The notes under the pieces: model-generated
What the model was told of the DNA's origin: nothing
Database searches by the model: none
What the model saw: only the letters and a program-made list of their open reading frames with translations
In this document: positions 24,291-32,504 of the stretch, in pieces
How the letters are laid out: each line of letters begins with the position of its first letter
Position numbering within the stretch: position 1 is the first letter of the stretch
NCBI RefSeq assembly: GCF_900112245.1
Contig: NZ_FOYX01000003.1
Location: forward strand, 558,001 to 622,000
Direction of reading: 5' to 3'
Source of the DNA: Maribacter stanieri
Lineage (GTDB): Bacteria; Bacteroidota; Bacteroidia; Flavobacteriales; Flavobacteriaceae
Length of the DNA stretch: 64,000 bases
Program-made: the position numbers and the translations under genes

Positions 24291-26684
24291 TTAATAGTTA
24301 AATATTAAGCGCAGACTTATATTTCTGCCCATGTCGTCTACAAAATATCGTTGGCGATTTAAATAATCACGATAATTGGTATTTAATAGGTTGCTTGCAG
24401 TAAGACCTACAGTTAAATCATTTTTGTTTTTAAGTGTAAAAGATGCTTCGGTATTTAGGGATAAAAGGTGATAAGCATCTGGTGGTGTATTGATATCTAA
24501 AATCACATTTTCTTGCTGTTCGGGTGAAAAGACCTCAATATTATCTGGAAATCTCGTTTGTTCGAATACATACTGACTTTCTAGACTTACAAGAAAATTA
24601 TTCCATTTAGGAATTGTATATGTAATACTATTTGTAAAGTTTGCTGCAGGTATGTTTATCAGCGGTGTGTCTGTTTCTGTATCAGTACCTTTTACCCATG
24701 CAAACTTGTGGTCTGTTCTAACTTTAGAAGACCAATTGTTGTATAAGGATGCATCAACACCCAATAGAATGGCATCGGTTTGACGATAAGACCATATAGG
24801 GAAAGCACCTCTTATAGTAAATTCTACACCGGTTGGTTCAACAAGTATAAAGTCTTTCATACTATTTAGAAAAGGAGCGAAAGTATAGCCCCATTTACTG
24901 GTATTTCTTTCTAAGGATACAGATAGTTTAGATGACGTCTCGCTCTTAATTCTTAAATCGCCCAATTCTATACGTGCTGCAGAGTGGTGTAGCCCGTCAC
25001 TAAATAATTCTGAAGGATTGGGTGCCCTTTGGGAGTATGCATAATTAAAACGTAAATGATCTTTGTCATTTAATTCATAATGAAACCCTGCAGTACCAGA
25101 GAAATTATGGTAGTCGAAAACAGGATTAACAAGTAATTGTGTGCCTAAGTCTTCGATAATTATATCTGCAAAATCTACATCATAACCACGTTCTTCCCAT
25201 CGTGAAACTCTATAGAATTTTTTTGAATCTATTCTGCTAAAGTCATAACGAGCACCTGCATCTAACGTCCAATCCTTGTTTAGTTCATAGCTACCAATTG
25301 CAAATAGTCCGAAATCGTATTTGTCGTAATCAGGTATCAGTCTTCTTACACCTGTATCAGGATTTGCAAAGTTAGTTTGATATCTACCTAACGCGCCCAC
25401 CTTGAGGTAAAAACCTTCTTTAGCGTCAAATTTTATATTGGTTAAAACAGAATGTGTTGTCAGTTTCAAGTCTAATGATGCTTTATCTGCATCATCACCT
25501 ACACGAATATCATATTCAAACCTTCTATTTTGTTGAAAATCATATTGTGTGGTCCATTTTCCAAAACCTTCGAATCTTCGGTAATAACTAAGTTTTCCTA
25601 AATGATGGGTTACCTCTTGGTAGGGTTGGGTAATATCATAAGTAAAATCATTTATAACACTAGGTACATCACTATTAATAGCGTTTATTAGATCATCTAC
25701 ATTACCAATATGAGAGGCTCTTAATATGCCAATCTCTGAATTAAAGTACGAGTAATAGCCCTCCCAGCCTTGTTTAAAATCGCGCTTTCCAACATTTAGA
25801 GATAAACCACTTTCGTTGATACCGGTGTTTGAAAGTATATAATCTGGAGCTTCTAAATCTCCTAATTTTTTATATGATCCTTGTGCTTTAATATATAGAC
25901 CAGACTTATACGATTTGGTCAACGAAGATGTAACATTACCACCACGACCATTAGACGATAAGTTTAATTGTGTTTTACCAAACAAAGAATCTGTTCTAAT
26001 AACAGGTAACGGTTCTAATACAATTACTCCGCCTATGGCGTCACCACCGTATTCAATTGCTGCAGCGCCTTTAATGACACTAATATTTTGGTTAGCATTG
26101 ACATCGACATTTGGGGCATGTTCTTCTCCCCACTCCATGTCTTGCATGCGAACGTTATTGTTTAGAATTAAGATTCTACTACCGTTTAAACCTTGTATTA
26201 TTGGTTTAACAATGTTACCACCAGTATTTAATGTGGATACACCTACAATTTTCTTAAGTGCATCGCCTAAACTATTACCACTATTTCGCTCTATATCTTT
26301 TACCGATAAAATATTCTCTTGTGCAGAATTGGTGCTTTTGGGAACATCACCAATTACTTTTACCTCATTTAGCTTTTCTAAATGGTGTTCTAGCCTAATC
26401 TCCGAAAAAGTATTGCCATTTATTGTTACGGTAACAAATTTGGTAGTACACTCTGGATGTGATATTTCTAATTCTAAAACTCCATCACACAAGTTTTTAA
26501 AAGTAAATTTTCCATTTTCTTTAGAAACTGTTGAAAGATTTTTACCTGTGATATTAATAGTTGCTCCACTCAACGTGCTGTTGTCATGGAAATCAACTAT
26601 TTCTCCTAGTAATATTGAATTGCAATCTTGAGCATAAATAAATGAGCTACAAAAGATTGCGAAAACATATAAATAATATTTCAT
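24291..26684 (-). CDS. TonB-dependent outer membrane receptor
   Basis: The 797-residue protein has a signal peptide (to about residue 18, YAQ), a carboxypeptidase-regulatory-like domain (about 25-110), a plug domain (about 120-225, with GLNGSRILILNNNVRMQD), and a 22-strand-type barrel ending in the usual aromatic terminal residue (RLIFNY). Histidine- and acid-rich plug residues (DMEWGEEHAPNVD) hint at metal or siderophore-type cargo, but this is inference. It sits between a small Cys/His membrane protein gene and a lipoprotein gene in what looks like one operon. A 22-bp dyad lies just upstream. No SusD gene accompanies it, so a glycan role is less likely. Confidence 0.9.
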   Translation of the reverse strand: MKYYLYVFAIFCSSFIYAQDCNSILLGEIVDFHDNSTLSGATINITGKNLSTVSKENGKFTFKNLCDGVLELEISHPECTTKFVTVTINGNTFSEIRLEHHLEKLNEVKVIGDVPKSTNSAQENILSVKDIERNSGNSLGDALKKIVGVSTLNTGGNIVKPIIQGLNGSRILILNNNVRMQDMEWGEEHAPNVDVNANQNISVIKGAAAIEYGGDAIGGVIVLEPLPVIRTDSLFGKTQLNLSSNGRGGNVTSSLTKSYKSGLYIKAQGSYKKLGDLEAPDYILSNTGINESGLSLNVGKRDFKQGWEGYYSYFNSEIGILRASHIGNVDDLINAINSDVPSVINDFTYDITQPYQEVTHHLGKLSYYRRFEGFGKWTTQYDFQQNRRFEYDIRVGDDADKASLDLKLTTHSVLTNIKFDAKEGFYLKVGALGRYQTNFANPDTGVRRLIPDYDKYDFGLFAIGSYELNKDWTLDAGARYDFSRIDSKKFYRVSRWEERGYDVDFADIIIEDLGTQLLVNPVFDYHNFSGTAGFHYELNDKDHLRFNYAYSQRAPNPSELFSDGLHHSAARIELGDLRIKSETSSKLSVSLERNTSKWGYTFAPFLNSMKDFILVEPTGVEFTIRGAFPIWSYRQTDAILLGVDASLYNNWSSKVRTDHKFAWVKGTDTETDTPLINIPAANFTNSITYTIPKWNNFLVSLESQYVFEQTRFPDNIEVFSPEQQENVILDINTPPDAYHLLSLNTEASFTLKNKNDLTVGLTASNLLNTNYRDYLNRQRYFVDDMGRNISLRLIFNY

Positions 26685-26708
26685 TATATAAGTTTTACGC
26701 GAGTATGT

Positions 26709-26730
26709 ATCGATTTAAAATTAAATCGAT
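26709..26730. promoter_or_regulatory. Perfect 22-bp dyad before the TonB receptor gene
   Basis: ATCGATTTAA-AA-TTAAATCGAT is a perfect 10-bp inverted repeat with a 2-nt spacer. It lies in the 65-base gap between the small membrane protein gene and the receptor gene, 25 bases upstream of the receptor ATG. It has no T-run, so a regulator binding site is likelier than a terminator. Confidence 0.5.
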
Positions 26731-26749
26731 TTAATTATTGGAAAGTATA

Positions 26750-27052
26750 CTAATTGAAAGGAGGAGGTCTACCAAATATGGCATACTGAAAATAAAACGA
26801 AGGTGCCTCAAAAACCAAAGGCGATAGTTTTTTACCAGTAAAAATAATAACCGATAAAAGGACTAGCATTAAAATGGCTACGAAAGTAAATTCAGAATTT
26901 TGATTCTGAACGGCCAAATCACAAATACTACAGTTCTCTATAGTATCTACGGTATTGTCTTGATGAGTATAAACATGAAAAGAAGTCACCTTGATTAGCA
27001 TTAAGCTAAGCAGGATAAATAAAGAAATATATGTAAATATTGAACTCTTCAC
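26750..27052 (-). CDS. Small membrane protein with HxxxH and CxxC motifs
   Basis: The 100-residue protein has two membrane helices (about 5-24 and 54-73) joined by an extracytoplasmic loop that holds FHVYTHQD (H26, H30) and ENCSICDLA (C41, C44). The His/Cys spacing could bind a transition metal, and similar short proteins accompany metal-linked TonB receptors. The C-terminus ends in GRPPPFN. It is the first gene of the apparent small protein-receptor-lipoprotein operon. I cannot name the family with certainty; a metal-related function is inferred from the ligands and the setting. Confidence 0.75.
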   Translation of the reverse strand: MKSSIFTYISLFILLSLMLIKVTSFHVYTHQDNTVDTIENCSICDLAVQNQNSEFTFVAILMLVLLSVIIFTGKKLSPLVFEAPSFYFQYAIFGRPPPFN

Positions 27053-27110
27053 TTCGCTAAAATACTAAAAGAAGTAGAACTGAATGTTAAATAAAACCTA
27101 ACAAAAAGAA

Positions 27111-27425
27111 TTAAAATAAGAATCCAAGCCCAATTCTTTTAAGCATCTTTTTTTCAAATGCCCAAAAGAATTTAAATTGACCAAATAACCACCCGTAAAT
27201 TACCAATAGTACTTGATAAAAGGGAAAAATTAATAGAATTCGCAAAATCCAGTATAAAGTACTTCCCCACCAAACATCTGGAAAATTAGCTTGGTGTAGG
27301 CCAATTAAATTTAAAAAAGGTTTAGCTACATAAACAGAAGATGAACCTGTAATAGCAAATACAATAAAGATGATGGTTAATTGGAAATTACTGGTTACAC
27401 CCCAGCGCTCTTTTAATTTTTGCAT
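27111..27425 (-). CDS. Small membrane protein (DUF6787-like)
   Basis: This protein of about 104 residues starts at ATG 27425 with MQKLKERWGVTSNFQL, the usual beginning of this flavobacterial family. An earlier ATG at 27446 would add seven residues. Two to three hydrophobic helices are visible (about 17-37, 56-77 and perhaps 80-88), with FAITGSSSVYVAKPFL and FFWAFEKKMLKRIG. Members of this family are sometimes mislabelled as prolipoprotein diacylglyceryl transferase, but they lack its motifs. The next gene upstream is a lipoprotein gene 30 bases away, so co-transcription is likely. The function is unknown. Confidence 0.75.
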   Translation of the reverse strand: MQKLKERWGVTSNFQLTIIFIVFAITGSSSVYVAKPFLNLIGLHQANFPDVWWGSTLYWILRILLIFPFYQVLLVIYGWLFGQFKFFWAFEKKMLKRIGLGFLF

Positions 27426-27455
27426 GACTAGTATTAAAAGCGACAAATATACTTT

Positions 27456-27914
27456 TTAAATACGGGGTACAAAAGGTCCTAGGCGTTGATTGTATTTTCT
27501 TTGAAAATATATGAAGTAATTATAGAGTTTGTAATTAACCTCGTAACCGTAATCTATTTGCTGTGAATAATCTATGCGAAGTTCATATAAATTTGGATTA
27601 AATCGAGAAGGTTGTAATACCCTATTATTCCATTCTAATACCATAATGTTATTTCTGTTTTCAAGAAAATTTTGAGAATAGTATCCCTCAGGTTTTGCAA
27701 TTGAACTTAACCAAGTAGTAAAGCCAGGTTCAATTATAATAATCTCATATTCTGTTTTTTCACTAGAAATTGTAATGGTATCTTCTTGTACTTGTTTAAA
27801 AGTGTTTTCTTCACTTTCGGTAATGGACAAAGAGTCTTTTGTTGTGCTACAGTTTATAAATAATAGAGTAGTAACACTTAAAATCAGTAAACTATAAAAT
27901 GTATTCTTTTTCAT
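27456..27914 (-). CDS. DUF6146-like lipoprotein
   Basis: The 152-residue lipoprotein has its lipid site in TLLFINCSTT (Cys22). The conserved domain reads IIIIEPGFTTWLSSIAKPEG, then RVLQPSRFNPNLYE and IDYGYEVNYKLYNYF, which I recognise as the DUF6146 pattern common in Bacteroidota. It is short, anchored to the envelope, and of unknown role. It appears to be the first gene of a two-gene unit with the DUF6787-like protein. The upstream DUF937 gene has its own terminator just before it. Confidence 0.78.
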   Translation of the reverse strand: MKKNTFYSLLILSVTTLLFINCSTTKDSLSITESEENTFKQVQEDTITISSEKTEYEIIIIEPGFTTWLSSIAKPEGYYSQNFLENRNNIMVLEWNNRVLQPSRFNPNLYELRIDYSQQIDYGYEVNYKLYNYFIYFQRKYNQRLGPFVPRI

Positions 27915-27927
27915 AGAATATAAGATA

Positions 27928-27959
27928 CAAAAAAAGCCGCTTGCAAAAGCAAACGGCTT
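27928..27959 (-). terminator. Intrinsic terminator of the DUF937 gene
   Basis: On the minus strand the 11-bp stem AAGCCGTTTGC/GCAAGCGGCTT (one G-U pair) with a 4-nt loop is followed by a run of T residues. It separates the DUF937 gene from the DUF6146-like gene. Confidence 0.85.
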
Positions 27960-27979
27960 ATATTAAAAGGTTTAGAATC

Positions 27980-28612
27980 TTATTTACCAAAAAGACCTCC
28001 TAAAAGACCTCCAAGACCACCTTGTTTTTTATTGCTTCCCATTACCATACCGGCAACGTCATCTAAGATGCTACCGTCACCATCAGCATCTAATAAAGTT
28101 GTTATTAAGCTTTGGTTTTCTTGTGGTTGTCCACCTAGCATGCTACCAAGTAAGGCATTCATACCATTACTGTCGCTAACGTTACTTTGTGCTGTTTGCT
28201 TCCCTAAAAAGCCCATTACTATAGGAGCTGCTATTTTTAATATTTGAGCAACCGAACCAGCGTCCAATCCAGATTTTGCACTCAAAGCACTTTCAACCTG
28301 TGGTTGCTTGTTACCAAAGACATGACCAAGAATACCAGCGCCATCAGACATAACGCTGTCATCAACACCACCGCCGAAAAGACCGCCTAAGTTATCTAAA
28401 ATGCCACCACTATGTTTACTAGATAAAGCACTCATTAAACCTTGAGCACCTTCTGGTGTTGATACATTCTTTTTCATAGCACCTAGAATTAATGGCATTG
28501 CCATACTAAGTACGTTTGCGGTTTTATCTTCAGGTTGATTTGTTTGTCCTGCTACACCACTTATTAATTGTTGCCCCATTGGGCTATTTAATAAATCTAA
28601 TAATCCTGCCAT
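27980..28612 (-). CDS. DUF937 domain-containing protein
   Basis: The 210-residue protein starts MAGLLDLLNSPMGQQL, the standard opening of DUF937 proteins, and repeats the pattern AMPLILGAMKKN (around 38-49) and AAPIVMGFLGKQT (around 128-140). Glycine-rich linkers (GGLFGGGVDD, GGLGGLLGGLFGK) and an acidic DADGDGSILDD calcium-loop-like stretch near the C-terminus are notable. There is no signal peptide. The function is unknown; the family is small, helical and widespread. It is transcribed alone. Confidence 0.85.
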   Translation of the reverse strand: MAGLLDLLNSPMGQQLISGVAGQTNQPEDKTANVLSMAMPLILGAMKKNVSTPEGAQGLMSALSSKHSGGILDNLGGLFGGGVDDSVMSDGAGILGHVFGNKQPQVESALSAKSGLDAGSVAQILKIAAPIVMGFLGKQTAQSNVSDSNGMNALLGSMLGGQPQENQSLITTLLDADGDGSILDDVAGMVMGSNKKQGGLGGLLGGLFGK

Positions 28613-28681
28613 TGTAATAGTTAATTTAATGTTTATGCTGTAAAATACGAAAAAGAGTCAACATTATAAGGTATTGAGCAC

Positions 28682-29632
28682 CTATTTTAATAATGAAATT
28701 ATTTGCTCTGCCAATTCTAAGCCTATTCTTTCTTGTGCTTCAAGTGTTGCAGCGCCAATATGTGGTGATAGTGATATGCTTGAATGCATCAATATTTTTA
28801 TTTCAGGATTTGGTTCTGATTCATAAACATCTAATCCTGCGAATGATACCGAACCATTTTCCAAAGCTTCAATAAGGGCAACCTCGTCTAAAACTCCACC
28901 ACGTGCAGCATTTACAATACCGACACCCTTTTTCATTTGAGCAAACTCGGTTTTACCTAATACATAATTATCTTGCCCCGGTATATGTAATGATATATAA
29001 TCGGCTTTTTCAAGTAAATCTGACTTTTTGCTACTTTTTAAATCGAAAGTCATTTTTTGACCGTCAAAGAAAGAAAGATCAATTTTAGTTTCTTTAACTT
29101 CTGGATCGAAATATATAACATTCATACCCACCCCAATAGCAAGCTTTGCTGTAGCTTGACCGATATTGCCAAAGCCAAAAATACCCAAAGTCTTCCCTCG
29201 TAGTTCAGTACCTTTAGAATAAGATTTTTTTAACCCTTTAAAATTGCTGTCTCCTTCTAAAGGCATGTTTCTATTTGCATCGTATAAAAAACGAGCACCA
29301 CCAAAAAGATGTGCAAAGACCAGCTCAGCAACAGATTCTGACGACGCTGCAGGAGTATTAATAACATGAATGTCTTTTGCTTTTGCGTAATCAACATCAA
29401 TATTATCCATACCAACACCACCTCTTCCTATTAATTTAAGAGTAGGGCAGGCGTCAATTAATTCTTTTCTAACCTTAGTTGCGCTACGCACTAATAAAGC
29501 ATCTACCTTTTTATCATTAATATAATTAGCCAACTGTTCTTGAGCAACAGTGGTTGTTAACACGTCAAAACCGGCTTTCTCTAAAGCGGCAATACCGTTT
29601 TGAGAAATACCATCATTCGCTAATATCTTCAT
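28682..29632 (-). CDS. serA: D-3-phosphoglycerate dehydrogenase
   Basis: The 316-residue D-2-hydroxyacid dehydrogenase has NAD-binding GIFGFGNIGQ (around 149-158), the substrate arginine in NAARGGVLDE (around 237-246), a glutamate in YESEPNPE and the histidine in LSPHIGAAT. It lacks the C-terminal ACT domain of the longer SerA enzymes, so allosteric serine feedback through that domain is not expected. It lies 62 bases downstream of serC, and together they cover the first two steps of serine synthesis. The LuxC-like gene lies upstream of serC on the same strand. Confidence 0.9.
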   Translation of the reverse strand: MKILANDGISQNGIAALEKAGFDVLTTTVAQEQLANYINDKKVDALLVRSATKVRKELIDACPTLKLIGRGGVGMDNIDVDYAKAKDIHVINTPAASSESVAELVFAHLFGGARFLYDANRNMPLEGDSNFKGLKKSYSKGTELRGKTLGIFGFGNIGQATAKLAIGVGMNVIYFDPEVKETKIDLSFFDGQKMTFDLKSSKKSDLLEKADYISLHIPGQDNYVLGKTEFAQMKKGVGIVNAARGGVLDEVALIEALENGSVSFAGLDVYESEPNPEIKILMHSSISLSPHIGAATLEAQERIGLELAEQIISLLK

Positions 29633-29694
29633 ATGTTTTACTAAAATTTAATTGTTGAGCGAAATATTAATTACGGAACTAGGTAATTTCTATT

Positions 29695-30759
29695 TTATCC
29701 TTTTCGTTCCATTTCACTCATTACATCTACCAATACACCAACACTCTCTAAAGAAAGCGCGTTGTACATGCTAGCTCTATAACCACCAACAGAACGGTGA
29801 CCATTTAATCCATTAACTCCAGCTTCTTTTAACATCTCGTCAAAAGTTGATTTTAAAACTTCATCGGTGATATTAAATGTAGCATTCATTAAAGAACGAT
29901 CTTCAATATTTGCATATCCTTCAAATACAGGATTCAAGTCTATCTCTGAATATAATAATCTTGCTTTCTTTTCATTTTCTTCTTCAATAGCAGAAATACC
30001 ACCACGGCTTTTAAGCCATTCTAAAGTAAGCATGGATGTATAAACAGCAAATACAGAAGGAGTATTAAACATACTATCTTTTGATATATGCGATTTATAA
30101 TCTAACATAGATGGTATTTTTCTAGAAACCTTGCCTAGAATATCATCCTTAACAACAACCAAGGTTGTACCTGCAGGTCCCATATTCTTTTGGGCACCAG
30201 CGTATATTAAATCGAATTGAGAGAAATCTAGACTTCTAGAGAAGATGTCAGAACTCATATCGCAAATTAATGGTGCGTCAGTTTTTGGGAATTTTTTGAA
30301 TTGTGTACCGTATATGGTATTATTAGAAGTAAGGTGTAGATAATCTAAGCCTTTTGGCACGGTATATCCCTTAGGAATATATTTGAAATCTTCATCTTTA
30401 GATGAACCTACTTCAACAACCTCACCAAACAATCTAGCCTCTTTAATTGCTTTATCGCTCCAAGTACCTGTATTAAGATACCCTGCTTTGTTCTCCAGTA
30501 AATTATAAGCGACCATTAAAAATTGTAAACTAGCACCACCTTGTAGAAAAAGTGCTGTATAACCTTTATCCTTTAGGTCAAGCAGTTCTAAAGCCAATGA
30601 TCTTGCTTTTTCCATTACTGCAACAAAATCTTTGCTTCTATGTGAAATTTCTATAAGTGAAAGTCCAGAACCGTTGAAGTCCATAACAGCTTCAGAAGCC
30701 TTTAACAATACTTCTTTTGGTAATATACAAGGACCAGCGCTAAAATTATGTTTTTTCAT
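29695..30759 (-). CDS. serC: Phosphoserine aminotransferase
   Basis: The 354-residue PLP enzyme starts MKKHNFSAGPCILP and has SHRSKDF, LQGGASLQFLMVAYNL, the PLP lysine in AGAQKNMGPAGTT (around 192-204), and the C-terminal NGLNGHRSVGGYRASMYNAL, in which several substrate-contact residues lie. It transaminates 3-phosphohydroxypyruvate to phosphoserine. It is followed by serA on the same strand, 62 bases on, and both probably use the promoter before serC. Confidence 0.95.
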   Translation of the reverse strand: MKKHNFSAGPCILPKEVLLKASEAVMDFNGSGLSLIEISHRSKDFVAVMEKARSLALELLDLKDKGYTALFLQGGASLQFLMVAYNLLENKAGYLNTGTWSDKAIKEARLFGEVVEVGSSKDEDFKYIPKGYTVPKGLDYLHLTSNNTIYGTQFKKFPKTDAPLICDMSSDIFSRSLDFSQFDLIYAGAQKNMGPAGTTLVVVKDDILGKVSRKIPSMLDYKSHISKDSMFNTPSVFAVYTSMLTLEWLKSRGGISAIEEENEKKARLLYSEIDLNPVFEGYANIEDRSLMNATFNITDEVLKSTFDEMLKEAGVNGLNGHRSVGGYRASMYNALSLESVGVLVDVMSEMERKG

Positions 30760-30830
30760 TTTGTGTGTAATTTAAGGATGCAAATGTCAGGATTTTTTAA
30801 AGATTTTTAGGTAAAGTTGGGTATTAAATT

Positions 30831-31895
30831 CTATGATGTTCTTAATAGAAATTCAATAGTGTCTACACCATCTGCGTAATCATTTAACGATGGTTTTTGT
30901 GTTTTACCAAATAATACTTCATTCTCTATAAAACCTGAAGCAACAATGCATTGAATTTTATCTTCTTCTTTTTTAAGCTTAGTTTTCAAGGCGTCAGTAT
31001 CCTCGTAATACTCGTAAAACAAAGAAGCAATAGGAGAACCGAAGCTTTCTTCTTCCTTTAGAATTAGAAAACCATTATCTAAAATTTTGAACTCGCTCAT
31101 AAGGTAAACTGCTTTGTTGTAGTCGTAATTATTTGCGTATTTATTATGATTTACAATGTCATTGTATGGAAAAATTGCTTTGAAAAAAGTATCAATATTA
31201 TAACTTTTCGGAATATAGATTTTAGAAACACTTCTACAGCCAAGACCAAAGTATCTAAAAATATCCTCTCCCAAAGCAGTCAGATCTTCGGTTGTTTCAT
31301 CACCATTTAAAACAGCAACTGAATTTCTGTTTTTACGAATTATATTAGGTTTTTTACCAAAATAATATTCAAAATATCTAGCGGTGTTGTTACTTCCGGT
31401 TGCAATTACGGCATCATAATGACCTAACTTTTCTTTTGTAAATGAAACGCGATCAACAAAATATGGTTCAATTTCTTTTAGATACTCAATTATAAGGGGA
31501 ATAAGTTTTTGATCATTACTAGATAATTTTACCAATGCCTTATTTCCTGTAATTAAAACACATAATAGATCGTGGAAGCCTACTAGAGGAATATTTCCGG
31601 CCATAATAAGTGCAACCACTTTTTCACTATTTGCATTTAAATCATACTGCTCTAACCAGGCATCCAGATTTTCTTTGGTTAATGCAATACTCCATTCTTT
31701 AAAGGCATGAATACAATTTTCTTCTGTAAACCATCCATTATAATGTTTTGCTCTCTCAATTTCTGTTTTAAACAAAGCAATCAACTTATCATTTAAATGA
31801 TCTGATATGGTGTTTGTTTCTATTAAATCACAAAATTTACTTAGAAATTTTCCAAGTTTAACAAAAGCTTCTATACTAAGGTTGCTATGGGTCAT
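30831..31895 (-). CDS. Acyl-CoA reductase, LuxC family
   Basis: The 354-residue protein resembles LuxC-type acyl reductases. It has the MAGNIPLVGFHDLLCVLITG segment, a VIATGSNNTARYFEYYFG nucleotide-binding stretch, RKNRNSVAVLNG, and the probable catalytic cysteine in FRYFGLGCRSVSK (around residue 220). There is no luxAB or luxE, so bioluminescence is not implied; reduction of acyl-CoA or acyl-protein thioesters to aldehydes is likelier. It is divergent from a ferredoxin gene, with overlapping promoter regions. The same neighbourhood (LuxC-like, ferredoxin, serC, serA) looks like a stable flavobacterial arrangement, which I infer from familiarity rather than from alignment. Confidence 0.85.
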   Translation of the reverse strand: MTHSNLSIEAFVKLGKFLSKFCDLIETNTISDHLNDKLIALFKTEIERAKHYNGWFTEENCIHAFKEWSIALTKENLDAWLEQYDLNANSEKVVALIMAGNIPLVGFHDLLCVLITGNKALVKLSSNDQKLIPLIIEYLKEIEPYFVDRVSFTKEKLGHYDAVIATGSNNTARYFEYYFGKKPNIIRKNRNSVAVLNGDETTEDLTALGEDIFRYFGLGCRSVSKIYIPKSYNIDTFFKAIFPYNDIVNHNKYANNYDYNKAVYLMSEFKILDNGFLILKEEESFGSPIASLFYEYYEDTDALKTKLKKEEDKIQCIVASGFIENEVLFGKTQKPSLNDYADGVDTIEFLLRTS

Positions 31896-31899
31896 TATA

Positions 31900-31931
31900 T
31901 TTGTATACTAATTCACTAGGAATTACCTTTG
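31900..31931 (+). promoter_or_regulatory. Flavobacterial promoter for the ferredoxin gene
   Basis: The -33 TTTG (31900-31903) and the perfect -7 TACCTTTG (31924-31931) are 20 bases apart. The leader then carries the inverted repeat ATGCCC/GGGCAT (31945-31950 and 31961-31966), which could form a small hairpin. Confidence 0.75.
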
Positions 31932-31933
31932 TG

Positions 31934-31941
31934 CAAAAATA
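31934..31941 (-). promoter_or_regulatory. -7 promoter box for the LuxC-like gene
   Basis: The minus strand reads TATTTTTG, a perfect TAnnTTTG match 38 bases before the ATG at 31895. It is back to back with the ferredoxin promoter, so the two may compete for polymerase. Confidence 0.5.
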
Positions 31942-31942
31942 A

Positions 31943-32335
<393 letters not shown>

Positions 32336-32450
32336 GAGAAATTTTTACTTTTATTGGAATACCAATTTTTTGAGTTTATGCAGTAAGTGGAAATTGTTCG
32401 TTAATTGATTTTATTTATATTGAAAGAACTCAACATATTTGTACTAAAAC

Positions 32451-32484
32451 AAAAAAGCTACCTAAATTAATAGGTAGCTTTTTT
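32451..32484. terminator. Bidirectional intrinsic terminator
   Basis: Perfect 14-bp arms (AAAAAAGCTACCTA and its complement) with a 6-nt loop lie between the convergent ferredoxin and TonB receptor genes. Confidence 0.92.
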
Positions 32485-32504
32485 TTTAAATAAACTAAAT
32501 CAAA

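Noticed and set aside
25915-26631. A 238-codon plus-strand frame inside the TonB receptor gene
   Set aside because: It is antisense to a well-supported receptor, has no family resemblance, and its composition mirrors the receptor's codons.
30831-31895. Bioluminescence (lux) locus
   Set aside because: Only a LuxC-like reductase is present; no LuxA, LuxB, LuxD or LuxE-like gene is near.
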